Shown: one piece after another, positions 53,741-62,940 of the stretch
How the letters are laid out: each line of letters begins with the position of its first letter
How positions within the stretch are numbered: the first letter of the stretch is position 1
Origin: JAJVID01 sp035714085
GTDB lineage: Bacteria > Acidobacteriota > Blastocatellia > RBC074
DNA: 64,000 nucleotides
Direction of reading: 5' to 3'
Assembly: GCA_035714085.1 (NCBI GenBank)
Contig: DASTMP010000285.1
Span: 3,659-67,658, forward strand
Made by a program: the position numbers and the translations under genes
Notes under the pieces: generated by a model
Seen by the model: the letters and a program-made list of their open reading frames with translations, nothing else
Told to the model about the DNA's origin: nothing
Database searches by the model: none

Positions 53741-54040
53741 GTGACAAATTATGGTCTTTGAAAAAATAGCGCAACCAGATTTCGCTGGCCATTTCCTTAG
53801 TCGCCGCAGCGACAGTTGATCCTAGCCCGGCTTTTCAAAGCCGGGTGGATGGTCGGACAGTGGTTTCAGTCGCGGCAGCGACGGTTGACACTGATCGGCA
53901 ACATCAATCGTCGCTGCCGCGACTAGGGACTGATGCGCTCATTGTCCCGGCTTTGAAAAGCCGGGCTAAGCTCACATGGTCGCTGCCGCGACCGGGGAAA
54001 ATGTGGTTGCGCTATTTTTTCAAAGACCATTATTCGTCAC
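53741..54040. mobile_element. MITE-like element A with 42-base terminal inverted repeats
   Basis: The left end GTGACAAATTATGGTCTTTG... (53741-53782) is complemented by 53999-54040 with about three mismatches. The inside holds palindromes GTCGCCGCAGCGAC, CCCGGCTTTTCAAAGCCGGG (twice, the second as CTTTGAAAAG) and GTCGCTGCCGCGAC. It encodes no protein and is exactly 300 bases. The rest of 53714-54125 has another small dyad (GTGACGAAT/ATTCGTCAC) and no gene. A decayed relative lies at 12214-12310. Confidence 0.75.
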
Positions 54041-54125
54041 TGCGCGGTGACGAATAAATTCGTCACTACATAGGGCATTTTCATTGTTTCAGGGCGTCGC
54101 AACTCGACATGTTTAAATCCTCCGA

Positions 54126-54434
54126 TTATTCCTGGCGCAAAGCCACCATCGGATCGACTTTTGTCGCGCGCCGCGCCGGAATGTAACAGGCTGTCAGCGC
54201 CACCATTGCAAGCAACAGAGCTATGCCGATCAATGTGCCCGGGTCGGCTGCTTTGACGCCGAAGATGAATTTCGTCAGCAATTGGGCGCCGGCAAACACG
54301 CCGAAGATTATCACGCTGGTTCGTGACTGCGCAGACAGAGTTGAAGCGCGCTCTTCCATCGTCTTCACGTCGGCGATTGGCAGGTCTTTGTCTTCCTGCG
54401 CGACCGCCTGCCGGATGGCGGCCGACAGTTTCAT
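54126..54434 (-). pseudogene. Remnant of an ADOP permease C-terminus with an internal deletion
   Basis: Encodes IRQAVAQEDKDLPIADVKTM EERAS, then GVFAGA fused directly to QLLTKFIFGVKAADPGTLIG and the usual ending ARRATKVDPMVALRQE. Compared with the intact paralogs, the stretch containing EIGIRMALGA and two membrane helices (roughly 70-80 residues) is missing in frame, and everything upstream is absent, replaced by TTTCAGG repeats. It reads from an ATG with no ribosome site and is almost certainly non-functional. Confidence 0.8.
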
Positions 54435-54473
54435 CGGGTTTCAGGTTTCAGGCGTCAGGTTTCAGGTTTCAGA
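54435..54473 (-). repeat. TTTCAGG short tandem repeat at the truncation point
   Basis: Four TTTCAGG-type units with one GCGTCAGG variant lie exactly where the permease remnant is cut. It may mark the site of the deletion. Confidence 0.6.
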
Positions 54474-54513
54474 TGAAAAATGTCGCCACTGATCCCTACC
54501 TGGCGCCTGGCGC

Positions 54514-56964
54514 CTATTCGTGCCTGAGAGCGATCAGGGGATCCACCTTCGTCGCCCGCCGCGCCGGCAGATAGCCGGCCAGCGCGCCGACGCCAACCAA
54601 CAACAAAGAGGCGATTACGAATGTAACCGGGTCGGCCGCGGTGATCCTGAAGAGCAAACTCCCGATAAGGCGCGTGACGGCGAAAGCGGCGATCAGTCCC
54701 AAAGCGACTCCGCCCATTACGAGCGCCATCCCCTGCCTGACGACCAGCGAGAGCACATTTTGCGAGCGCGCTCCAAGCGCCATGCGAATGCCGATCTCGC
54801 GCGTGCGTTGGGCGACGGAATAGGCCATTACGCCATATATCCCGATTGACGACAGGAGCAGCGCCAGCAGGCCGAAGAAGGCCAGGAGACGGGTTTGCGA
54901 CCGCTGCCCGTTGAGCGATTGATCAATGCGGTCGCTGAGCGTCTGGACGTTGAGCAGCGGGAGATTCGGGGCCAGCTCTTTAGCCACGCCGCGCACGGCG
55001 GCGGATATCTGCGCGGCGTCGCCCGTCGCGCGAACGTGCAGAGCGCCGGCGTCGGAGTAATTCTGGAGCAGCGGCACGTAGATGAAAGGAGTGTTCGCTT
55101 CGGTCAGGCTGTTGTATTTAGTGTCGCGGGCCACGCCGACGACTTCACGATAGAACTCATCGCCGAAGAATTTGAACCGCTTGCCGATGGCGCCCTGATT
55201 GGGCCAGAAGCGCCTGGCCATGGTCTCGTTGATGATCACGACCTGCGGAGCGCCCTCTCCGTCCTGCTCGCTGAAATCGCGGCCTTGCAGCAGTGGAATG
55301 CCCAGCGTCTCGAAGAACCGCAATCCCACGTTGTTGAGTTGTACAAGCACGCCTCGGCCATTAGGCGTGGGCGCCTGACCTTCAAGAAAGACGCTTCGCA
55401 TAATGCCGCCGCCGAAGGGGCGACCGCTCGCAATTGTCACAGCCTGCGCGCCGGGCAACGCGGCAGTGCGCTCAACCAATTGCCGCTGGAAATTGACGCC
55501 TTGCGGCTTGGCCATTCCTTCGCGCCCCAAATTGAAGCCGGCAAGCAAAATGTTATCGGTGATGAAGCCCGGATTGATGGCCTGAGCATTGCGCAAGCTC
55601 CGCACAAACAGCCCGGCGCTGATGAGCGAGACGAGCGAGAGCGCGACCTGAATCACCACCAGAGCCTTGCGCAGGTTGAAACCGAAAGCGCGGCGAGCCG
55701 CCGCGGAGGTTTCGCCTTTCAGCGTCAACACCAGATCGGGTTTGGAGGCTTGCAGCGCGGGCGCCAGGCCGAAGATGACCCCGCTCAAGAGCGAGATCAG
55801 CAAGGTGAAGCCGAGCACTCGGAAATTCAACGCCGCTACCGGCGGAGCGTTCGGCCCACCGCCGACCGGATCGAAAGAGCGCAACAAGTCTCTCGCCCAA
55901 AACGCCACCAGAAATCCGACCACGCCGCCTATCAGAGAAAGGACCAGGCTTTCGGTCAGAAGTTGTCTGATCAACCTCCTCCGTCCGGCGCCTAACGCCA
56001 GTCGGACCGCGATCTCCTTGCGACGAGCGGAAGCGCGCGCCAGCAACAGATTGGCGATGTTGGCGCAGGCGATCAGCAAGACCAGAGCGACGACCGCCAT
56101 CATCATTCCCGAAGCGAGCATCAGCTGGCCTGAGCCGTCAGGGTCAATTCTTGCCTGAAGCAGAGGAACGATTTTCGCGCTGCGCCCCTCATTGTCTCTG
56201 GGATAGTCTTGCGCCAACTGACCTGCGAAAATTTTGAGTGAGGACTGCGCCTGCTCTACGCTCACGCCCGGCTTGAGACGTCCGATCAGATTGAGAAAGA
56301 GGCCGCGCCGCTCATTGTACCAATCGAACCCCGGCTGGACTTGATCGTGCATCATCATCGGAACCCAGAGGTCGGGGCCAGGCCCAAGATTGGTTCCGGT
56401 GAAACCTTCGGGGACGATTCCAACGACGGTGAAATCGTGGCGATTCAGCGAAATCGTTTTACCGACCAGATTCGTATCGCCGCCGAAGCTGCGCTGCCAC
56501 AGGCCGTGGCTGAGCGCGACGACCGGATGCGCTCCCGGAGTCTGGTCCTCGTCCGGCATAAACGTGCGCCCCAGCGCGGCCTTCACCCCCAGCACGTCGA
56601 AGTAATTGCCAGAAACTGCGAGGCCGAAGACCGGCTCGGTCGTCTCCTCTTTGGTCAAGCTCAGTTGCGCGAAGGTATAGGCCAGAAGGCCGGAGAAGAC
56701 CTGGTTCTGATCACGGTAATCCACATAGTTCAGATGCGAAGTCGAAAGGTTCCCCGGATTCTTGACGTCCGTCGTGAAGACCGACACCAAACGCCCAGGC
56801 TCTTCGACCGGCAATGGTTTCAGCAGCGAATCGTTGATGATGCTGAAGACGGCGGTGTTGGCCCCGATACCGAGCGCCAGAGAGAGCGCCGCGACTAGGG
56901 TAAAAGCAGGACTCTTGAACAAGATCCTGAATCCGAAGCGAACGTCTTGCCATAAAGTTTCCAT
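54514..56964 (-). CDS. ADOP-type ABC transporter permease
   Basis: 816 residues, full length; AGAGGAGATGAG precedes the ATG. Order: DVRFGFRILFKSPAFTLVAA with the first helix, a periplasmic MacB_PCD domain, FtsX segment with LLIACANIANLLLARASARR and VRLALGAGRRRLIRQLLTES, a second periplasmic domain, FtsX segment with AQRTREIGIRMALGA, and ARRATKVDPLIALRHE. An orphan permease of the inner membrane without a nearby ATPase. It neighbours the CHAT protein and a second ADOP gene on the same strand, all probably in one transcription unit. Confidence 0.95.
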   Translation of the reverse strand: METLWQDVRFGFRILFKSPAFTLVAALSLALGIGANTAVFSIINDSLLKPLPVEEPGRLVSVFTTDVKNPGNLSTSHLNYVDYRDQNQVFSGLLAYTFAQLSLTKEETTEPVFGLAVSGNYFDVLGVKAALGRTFMPDEDQTPGAHPVVALSHGLWQRSFGGDTNLVGKTISLNRHDFTVVGIVPEGFTGTNLGPGPDLWVPMMMHDQVQPGFDWYNERRGLFLNLIGRLKPGVSVEQAQSSLKIFAGQLAQDYPRDNEGRSAKIVPLLQARIDPDGSGQLMLASGMMMAVVALVLLIACANIANLLLARASARRKEIAVRLALGAGRRRLIRQLLTESLVLSLIGGVVGFLVAFWARDLLRSFDPVGGGPNAPPVAALNFRVLGFTLLISLLSGVIFGLAPALQASKPDLVLTLKGETSAAARRAFGFNLRKALVVIQVALSLVSLISAGLFVRSLRNAQAINPGFITDNILLAGFNLGREGMAKPQGVNFQRQLVERTAALPGAQAVTIASGRPFGGGIMRSVFLEGQAPTPNGRGVLVQLNNVGLRFFETLGIPLLQGRDFSEQDGEGAPQVVIINETMARRFWPNQGAIGKRFKFFGDEFYREVVGVARDTKYNSLTEANTPFIYVPLLQNYSDAGALHVRATGDAAQISAAVRGVAKELAPNLPLLNVQTLSDRIDQSLNGQRSQTRLLAFFGLLALLLSSIGIYGVMAYSVAQRTREIGIRMALGARSQNVLSLVVRQGMALVMGGVALGLIAAFAVTRLIGSLLFRITAADPVTFVIASLLLVGVGALAGYLPARRATKVDPLIALRHE

Positions 56965-56987
56965 CGACTCATCTCCTCTGAAGAATT

Positions 56988-58748
56988 TTAGTTGAGGGCA
57001 TAGACTCGGAACGGAAAGGCTCGATATAGGAGCATATTGAACCCGTCTTTCTCGCCGTAGAACTCGTATAACTTTTTCCTGGTGTAAAACAATGCTTTGC
57101 TTGGCGTGTCGCCGGCCTTTAACCGCTCGAAAAAGAAGGCGATGGTTTTTGTTGAAGAGTTGCCCGCCTCGTTACTGAGGATAGGGGCGACATAAAACTG
57201 TGTTCCGCGATCTCGAAAACTCTGAATGAATTGAGCGCTTACTCCCAGTTGGCAAGAATCGAGATAAACCAGCCCGGGAGATAAATGAGAAAGGCGCTCT
57301 GGCTGCAGGCGCTCCTTTCCCATTGCCATGAAATCTTTATTGGCAAATTGAACCCACCCGTGGGCGCTGATTAAGAGAACATCCGCAGCCCGGAGCGATG
57401 AGAGCTTGGCGAGGTTCATTTCTTCCATATCGTAATAGCCCGACGAGGGCAATGCGTCTTTTAGAACCTGGCAACACCTCTCCGGATTGATTGCCCTGTC
57501 CTCGATAATCAATGCGGTTTGTCGAGGCGAAAGTGGAAACTCCCTGGGCCCAATTTTTTCAAAACTGTATGTCACCGGCTTCTGAAGAAATAGTGGGCGG
57601 CCTTTAAAGTGGAGCAGGTCTAACGGGAATCTCAGGAATCGCCCAGGGATAACGAATTGGATTTCTGTTGACGAATCCACCAGATCAGCGATCGGCGTAA
57701 AGATGAGCGCGCCAAACTCCTCGAGCACGGGGTTTATATCGGCTTTGTCGCCTTCAAACTCATTAATACTCGAATAAACCATCTGCAATCGGCTCACTAT
57801 CTCTTCCGCTCCTTTTGCGAGAGTGAAGGTTTTATTCTTTTCATCGAGTTCAGCCCGGATCGATACCTGATTGCCGGTTGATTGGAGAGAGAGGTACAAC
57901 ACGCCTCTTCTGGTTGTCGGATGGCCGGATCTGTTCACTCTACTGATAGAGAGTTCATCAAACGCAGCCCCCGGACTCTTGAACTTTGCATCTTCGATCG
58001 GGGTGTTGTGTTTGACTTCAGAGACCTTGTAAATGTATTTGTCCGCCGGCTGGCGGATGGTGAAGGGCAATTTGACGCCGTCCACTTCTCGATAGTCCTC
58101 GAAGTAGGTTTCAACCGGAACCTTGTCCCTGCTTATACTCTCGGAGATAGAATCTGTTCGGACGAGCAGCCCCGTTTGAGCATCGAAGAACCATTTTTCG
58201 GCGCTACCTTCGGAAGGCGTTGCCTCTATGCAATATGTCGTATGGTAGCCGACCTTCGCCTGGCCTATGAAGGCCATCTTTGGATAAAGCTCCTTGAGCT
58301 TGATATCCCGGTAAAACTCGTGGTTGCGTTTTTCCGCAGCCAGTTCAGTTCCGCTCAGTTCACGAAACCCGCCATCAGTCGGATTAAGCGACCAACCTAC
58401 CGACCCATTGAACCCACGCGAGATTTCAAATTCGATGCCATTACCCAATATTATCTGGCCGATTCCAACGCCTTTGTTCGGAGCCTGCTCATCTATCTCA
58501 AAACTGGCATTGGCATCGTTGCCTTCAATTACAAGCGTCATCTTCGTGACGCGGCTCGTCAACTTACTATAAGCCGCCGCGCCACCGATCGCCTGAACAT
58601 ACCTGTCGAGGATTTGATCCACGGTTGGCATTGATTGAGGCGCTTTCTCTGACTGCGGCTCAGTCCCTGACTTTTGTTGAGCGCCCTGCGCCACCGCTGG
58701 GACAAATGTAACCATGCTCAATAGTAGGATTGTGAGACTTCGCTTCAT
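56988..58748 (-). CDS. Exported LolA-like / CHAT (caspase-like) protease fusion
   Basis: 586 residues with signal peptide MKRSLTILLLSMVTFVPAVA. The first half resembles outer-membrane-lipoprotein-sorting (LolA-like) proteins: VDQILDRYVQAIGGAAAYSK LTSRVTK, WFFDAQTGLLVRTDS, YFEDYREVDGVKLPFTIRQ. The second half (about 330-586) looks like a CHAT domain: a helical lead, FRFPLDLLHFKG, LLISAHGWVQF with His463, and LVYLDSCQLG with Cys499, the His-Cys dyad. The C-terminal part LKAGDTPSKALFYTRKKLYE fits the family. CHAT proteases normally act in the cytosol; an exported one fused to LolA-like is unusual. It sits 23 bases from one ADOP gene and 72 from another. The target is unknown. Confidence 0.8.
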   Translation of the reverse strand: MKRSLTILLLSMVTFVPAVAQGAQQKSGTEPQSEKAPQSMPTVDQILDRYVQAIGGAAAYSKLTSRVTKMTLVIEGNDANASFEIDEQAPNKGVGIGQIILGNGIEFEISRGFNGSVGWSLNPTDGGFRELSGTELAAEKRNHEFYRDIKLKELYPKMAFIGQAKVGYHTTYCIEATPSEGSAEKWFFDAQTGLLVRTDSISESISRDKVPVETYFEDYREVDGVKLPFTIRQPADKYIYKVSEVKHNTPIEDAKFKSPGAAFDELSISRVNRSGHPTTRRGVLYLSLQSTGNQVSIRAELDEKNKTFTLAKGAEEIVSRLQMVYSSINEFEGDKADINPVLEEFGALIFTPIADLVDSSTEIQFVIPGRFLRFPLDLLHFKGRPLFLQKPVTYSFEKIGPREFPLSPRQTALIIEDRAINPERCCQVLKDALPSSGYYDMEEMNLAKLSSLRAADVLLISAHGWVQFANKDFMAMGKERLQPERLSHLSPGLVYLDSCQLGVSAQFIQSFRDRGTQFYVAPILSNEAGNSSTKTIAFFFERLKAGDTPSKALFYTRKKLYEFYGEKDGFNMLLYRAFPFRVYALN

Positions 58749-58820
58749 CGCTTCATCCCCCTCTACGGTTCACATAGCCAATAACCTGTGACGCGCCCCT
58801 GGCATACGGCATATCGCAAA

Positions 58821-61241
58821 TTATTCATGTCGCAGAGCCACCATTGGATCAACTTTCGTCGCGCGCCGCGCGGGCGCGTAACAGGCGCAGAGCGCAATCA
58901 TGATCAATAGTCCGGCGGCCATCCCGAATGTCGCCGGATCAGTAACGCTCACCTCATACAACCACTCGCGCATCAACCTCGTCAGAGCAAATGCGCCGCC
59001 GAGGCCCGCAGCCACGCCGAGCGCCGCCAGGATCATTCCTTGTCTGACGACCATCCGCAGCACGTCGCTGTCTTGCGCTCCCAATGCGCGGCGAACGCCG
59101 ATCTCATGCGTGCGCTGGCTGACCGTGTGCGAGAGCGTTCCGTAAATACCCGCGGCCGCCAGCAACAATGCCAGCGCCGAAAGGCTGCCGAACAGAGATA
59201 GATAGAAGCGCGGCCTGACCGTGTAATTGCTCCAAACCTCATCCATCGTGGTGAGATGGGAGATCGGCTGATTCTTGTCGAGCGAGGAGACGATGTTGCG
59301 CATCGCTCCGAAATACCCCGCCGGATCGGTCGTTGTTCTCACCGCTAGATTCATCGAGGGGGCCGGAAACTGCTCCATCGAGATGTAGAGGCCGGGTCCG
59401 GCTCGCTTATCGAGTTGCACGCGCGAATCTGCAACGACGCCGACTACCGTAGCCGCCTTCTCGTCCTTCGTTCCACGATCGACGATGAGCGTTTTCCCGA
59501 CGGCTTCCTGTCCAGGAAAATAGCCGCGCGCCAGACTCTCATTGACGATAACCACGGGCGGCGATCCCGCATTGTCTCCGTCGGTGAAATAGCGCCCCTG
59601 CCTGAGTCCGACGCCCAGCAAACGGAAATAATCGTGGCTGACTGTGTTGTAACCGACAGGGATCGCCTGGTCAGGATTGGCGGCTGCGCCGGCGGGAAAA
59701 CCCACATTCATGAGGAACATTGAGTAGTTCAACGGCAAGGGTTGGACCAGCGCTACCCCCTGCGCTCCGGGAAGATTGCGCGCTCGCTCGGCGAGCGAAT
59801 TCCAGAAGATGTTCCATTGTTGCGGGACTTCGCCTTTAGCGCGCGGAAGGCCGATTGACATGGAAAGCAGGTTCCGCGTGTCCAGCCCCGGGTCGGTTCG
59901 GTAGAGCCGAATTAGGCTGTTGGTCAATAAACCTGCGCCAACCAGCAAGACCGTGGTCAGAGCCACCTGCCAGACGACCAATGAACCGCGCCACAAGCGA
60001 CTGCGGCGGCTGGCGGACGCGCTACGCGACGCGTCCTTAAGCGCCTCCGACAGGTTGACTTTGGTCGTTTGCAAAGCCGGCGCCAATCCGCACAGCAGGC
60101 TCGACAGCATCGCGACCGCCAGCGTAAAGAGGATCGCGCGATGATCGAGCGCGATTTCGTTTGTTCTGGGAACGTCGCGCGGGATCAGGGGAACGACGCC
60201 GGCCAGCATCCACATGGCCAGCAGTAAGCCGAACGCGCCGCCCAGCAGCGCCAATAACCCGCTCTCGGTCAGCAACTGGCGCACGATGCGCCATCGCCCG
60301 GCGCCGATGGCGGCGCGAACGGCGATCTCTCTGGAGCGGTCGACGCCGCGGGCCAGAAGCAGGCTGGCGACGTTGGCGCAGGCGATCAGGAGCACGAGGC
60401 CAACGGCAGCCAGCAGCGTCAAGAGCGTTTGCCGCGATCCTCCCGTGACTTCTTCGTGTAAAGGATAGACCGCCGCGCCGATGCCCTTGTTTGAGGCCGG
60501 ATAGGCTTGCGCCATACGTTCGGAGATCGTCGCCATCTCGGCGCGCGCCTGCTCTATCCGAACGCCGGTTTTGAGCCTCGCCAACGCCACATACCCGCCG
60601 GGGCCGCGCCGCGACATCTCCTTGACTGTCAGCGTCGCCGGCGTCCAGATCTGCGCGCGTCCGGGAATGCCCGAGAACGTCTCGCGGAAATCCTCCCGCA
60701 ACACGCCCACAATGACATGCGGCTTGTCGTTGAGCGTGATCTTTTGCCCGATCACGTTCGGCGCCGAACCGAAACGCGTGGTCCAGTATTGATGGCTCAA
60801 GACCGCCACCGGCTCGGCGTCCGGCTTTTCATCCTCAGGCAGGAACACGCGACCCATTGCGGCCTGCGAGCCCAAAAACGAGAAGAAGTTGGCCGAGACC
60901 CAATTGCCTTCAATTTCTTCCGGGGCAGACACGCCGGTGACACGATGGAGGGTGTTTAGCATCACGGCCATTTCGTCGAAACTGCCGCTCTGATTTTTCC
61001 ATTCGTAAAAATCACCGAGCGTGATCCTCCCACGATCCATTCTGCGTTTCGGGTCGACTTCGAACACTTTGACCAGACGCTCCGCGTCCCGATAAGGGAG
61101 CGGGCGTAAGAGCACAGCGTCAACGACGCTGAAAAGCGCCGTGACGGCGCCGATGCCCAGGCTGAGAGTCAAAATCGCTACGATTGTGAACCTCGGGGAT
61201 CTCAACAACATTCGCGCGCCATAACGCAAATCTTGAAACAT
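58821..61241 (-). CDS. ADOP-type ABC transporter permease
   Basis: About 806 residues from the ATG at 61241, chosen for TTGGAGG 5 bases upstream; a TTG at 61253 lies within that ribosome site. Seen: FQDLRYGARMLLRSPRFTIV, the first periplasmic domain, LLIACANVASLLLARGVDRS and VRAAIGAGRWRIVRQLLTES, a second periplasmic domain, SQRTHEIGVRRALGAQDSDV and the ending ARRATKVDPMVALRHE. The first gene of a likely three-gene unit with the CHAT protein and the 54514 permease. Substrate unknown; no ATPase nearby. Confidence 0.95.
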   Translation of the reverse strand: MFQDLRYGARMLLRSPRFTIVAILTLSLGIGAVTALFSVVDAVLLRPLPYRDAERLVKVFEVDPKRRMDRGRITLGDFYEWKNQSGSFDEMAVMLNTLHRVTGVSAPEEIEGNWVSANFFSFLGSQAAMGRVFLPEDEKPDAEPVAVLSHQYWTTRFGSAPNVIGQKITLNDKPHVIVGVLREDFRETFSGIPGRAQIWTPATLTVKEMSRRGPGGYVALARLKTGVRIEQARAEMATISERMAQAYPASNKGIGAAVYPLHEEVTGGSRQTLLTLLAAVGLVLLIACANVASLLLARGVDRSREIAVRAAIGAGRWRIVRQLLTESGLLALLGGAFGLLLAMWMLAGVVPLIPRDVPRTNEIALDHRAILFTLAVAMLSSLLCGLAPALQTTKVNLSEALKDASRSASASRRSRLWRGSLVVWQVALTTVLLVGAGLLTNSLIRLYRTDPGLDTRNLLSMSIGLPRAKGEVPQQWNIFWNSLAERARNLPGAQGVALVQPLPLNYSMFLMNVGFPAGAAANPDQAIPVGYNTVSHDYFRLLGVGLRQGRYFTDGDNAGSPPVVIVNESLARGYFPGQEAVGKTLIVDRGTKDEKAATVVGVVADSRVQLDKRAGPGLYISMEQFPAPSMNLAVRTTTDPAGYFGAMRNIVSSLDKNQPISHLTTMDEVWSNYTVRPRFYLSLFGSLSALALLLAAAGIYGTLSHTVSQRTHEIGVRRALGAQDSDVLRMVVRQGMILAALGVAAGLGGAFALTRLMREWLYEVSVTDPATFGMAAGLLIMIALCACYAPARRATKVDPMVALRHE

Positions 61242-61286
61242 CTCGTCCTCCAAATATTTTCGTCAGATTTGTCGGCAATTTCTATC

Positions 61287-61360
61287 GGGCTAAAATCAGC
61301 CGTCGCTCAAGCGGCGAAAAATGGTGTTTCTCCAGAAAGCAAAAGCGCCCTAACTTCATT
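61287..61360. mobile_element. Solo right end of MITE-like element B
   Basis: GGGCTAAAATCAGCCGTCGC... matches the right end of the 47.05-kb element (47257-47330) with scattered changes over 74 bases, including CTCAAGCGGCGAA, TTTCTCCAGAAAGC and CTAACTTCAT. The left half is absent. Confidence 0.65.
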
Positions 61361-61374
61361 TCCGGAAACAGGCT

Positions 61375-61746
61375 TCACCTGTAAGGCAATAGCTCGCGCA
61401 GCGGCAGCGCCCAGTCGCCGCCGAGAACCACCAAAGCCTCTCTGTTGGCCGGATCGAGTTGCCACATCATTTCACGACAGCGGCCACAGGGCGGCAGCAC
61501 CTCACCGCGGTCATTGACCGCCACGACCATTGAGATTTTGGATTCGCGGCGCTTCAACATCTCGGCGACGGCGGCGTGTTCGGCGCAGAACCCTATTCCA
61601 CACTCGAAATCCACGCACACGCCGGTATAGGTGTTGCCTAAACCGGAGATGATGACGGACGCGACGCTGGCCGCCGAGCACTCTTCGCTGGGCGCGATCG
61701 GGCGAGCCAGTTTGGTCGCCTCGGAAATGATGTCTGCAAATCTCAT
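61375..61746 (-). CDS. Cytidine deaminase family protein
   Basis: 123 residues. Zinc-site motifs: CAEHAAVAEML (Cys-x-Glu pattern C-A-E) and PPCGRCREMMWQL. The N-terminus carries AAVASVIISGLGNTYTGVCV-like text (AASVASVIISGLGNTYTG) and the signature ISMVVAVNDRGEVLPPCG. Length suits the homotetrameric cytidine/blasticidin-S deaminase group. It probably deaminates cytidine or deoxycytidine in salvage, or a base analog. It precedes nothing closely; the APH-family gene lies 43 bases upstream on the same strand. Confidence 0.9.
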   Translation of the reverse strand: MRFADIISEATKLARPIAPSEECSAASVASVIISGLGNTYTGVCVDFECGIGFCAEHAAVAEMLKRRESKISMVVAVNDRGEVLPPCGRCREMMWQLDPANREALVVLGGDWALPLRELLPYR

Positions 61747-61788
61747 TTAACCTCTTGGACATTTTGCCGCGTTAGCGGCGCATTGAAT

Positions 61789-62940
61789 TTATACCTGGGT
61801 ACGGAAAGCAGGATAGTACGGCATCGCATCGGCCTCTGTTGGCCATTGAGCGCGAAGCTTATTCGCAATAATCTGCATTGTCGCCCCGGTTGACTTAAGG
61901 TGGCCGTAATTTTCGGTCATCTTCCAGAAAATATCGAACCGAAGCAACGCCCGCTGCCGCGTAGTTGAGATCCCCCAGCGGTGGTCTTCAAGGAGCGTCA
62001 GGGCGTTATGACTGTTGATGACGCAAGCTGCGCAGGCTTCGACTATCGCTCGATAAAATCGCTCATCATCCACTGCCTCGGGGCAGCCTTTGATCAATTC
62101 CGCCCGGTAAGCGGCCTCCATTTTGGGTGGAACATGCTCGGGCAGCCGGTTGACGCACCAGCACGTGGGGAAATGGATGCGCCCGTAAATGCCATCCCCA
62201 AGCGCATGCCCGTAACCGCCAAACTCAAAATCAATCAGCTTCAATCCGTCGTCAGTGATCAAACAATTATCGGGACACGGATCGTGATGAAGATATGCAA
62301 GGAATGGGCCTGGTTCGGCCAGATGTCCGGCAACGCCTCTCAGTTCCTCATCAATTCCCAAAACCGGCTCAACTCCGGCAACCTGCGCCATGTTGCGGAG
62401 CAATGTGGCGAGCCGTTTGCCTCCGTCGTCAGGCGCATTGCTTCTGCGCGGCCCCAGGCCGCCGCGAATCCGTTCGAACTCGGCCTGTTTGCCTATTGTG
62501 AGCGCGTGAATTCGGCCCAACGTCGCCGCGAACGCGACCAGCATGGCCTCGGCATAAGCCGGATCGGCGCCGAGTAAAGCATGGTCGAGACCTTTGCTCG
62601 CGCCCAGGTCTTCGAGCGCGATTAACCCATGGTCGCGATCCCCGGCGTAAAATCGCGGAGTGGGCGATGCGCCGTCGGAAGTCTCGGTCAGGAACCGCAA
62701 CCCGGCCCACTCGTTGAACAGCCTCCAGGCGGGACCGTCCGGCAGGTCGGGGTTGTAGACCTCGCGTCCGACCGCGACAGCCTGTTTGACGATGACGCTT
62801 TTCGGCGCGCATTGCGGGCCTTCGAGAACGTGATAACGGCTGACCTTCGAGCGGCCGCCGCTGCGTATCTCCTCGGCGGCGTCAAGGCGTACTTCACCTT
62901 CAAACCGTTCAGATAACAATTTCTCGACAACAGTAATCAT
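61789..62940 (-). CDS. APH/choline-kinase family phosphotransferase
   Basis: 383 residues. Catalytic loop LHHDPCPDNCLITDD and metal site LKLIDFEFGGYGHALGDG, with an N-lobe lysine in SVIVKQAVAVG and ALEDLGASKGL. This is the aminoglycoside phosphotransferase-like fold, which covers antibiotic, homoserine, fructosamine and choline kinases; nothing here selects among them, so resistance should not be inferred. Its start overlaps the stop of the PD40 gene upstream by four bases (ATGA), so the two are coupled. Confidence 0.88.
   Translation of the reverse strand: MITVVEKLLSERFEGEVRLDAAEEIRSGGRSKVSRYHVLEGPQCAPKSVIVKQAVAVGREVYNPDLPDGPAWRLFNEWAGLRFLTETSDGASPTPRFYAGDRDHGLIALEDLGASKGLDHALLGADPAYAEAMLVAFAATLGRIHALTIGKQAEFERIRGGLGPRRSNAPDDGGKRLATLLRNMAQVAGVEPVLGIDEELRGVAGHLAEPGPFLAYLHHDPCPDNCLITDDGLKLIDFEFGGYGHALGDGIYGRIHFPTCWCVNRLPEHVPPKMEAAYRAELIKGCPEAVDDERFYRAIVEACAACVINSHNALTLLEDHRWGISTTRQRALLRFDIFWKMTENYGHLKSTGATMQIIANKLRAQWPTEADAMPYYPAFRTQV

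Noticed and set aside
54895..55995. 366-residue frame on the plus strand
   Set aside because: Antisense to the ADOP permease, which has clear family motifs.
61789..62940. Antibiotic resistance gene
   Set aside because: The APH fold covers many small-molecule kinases; nothing here points to an antibiotic substrate.
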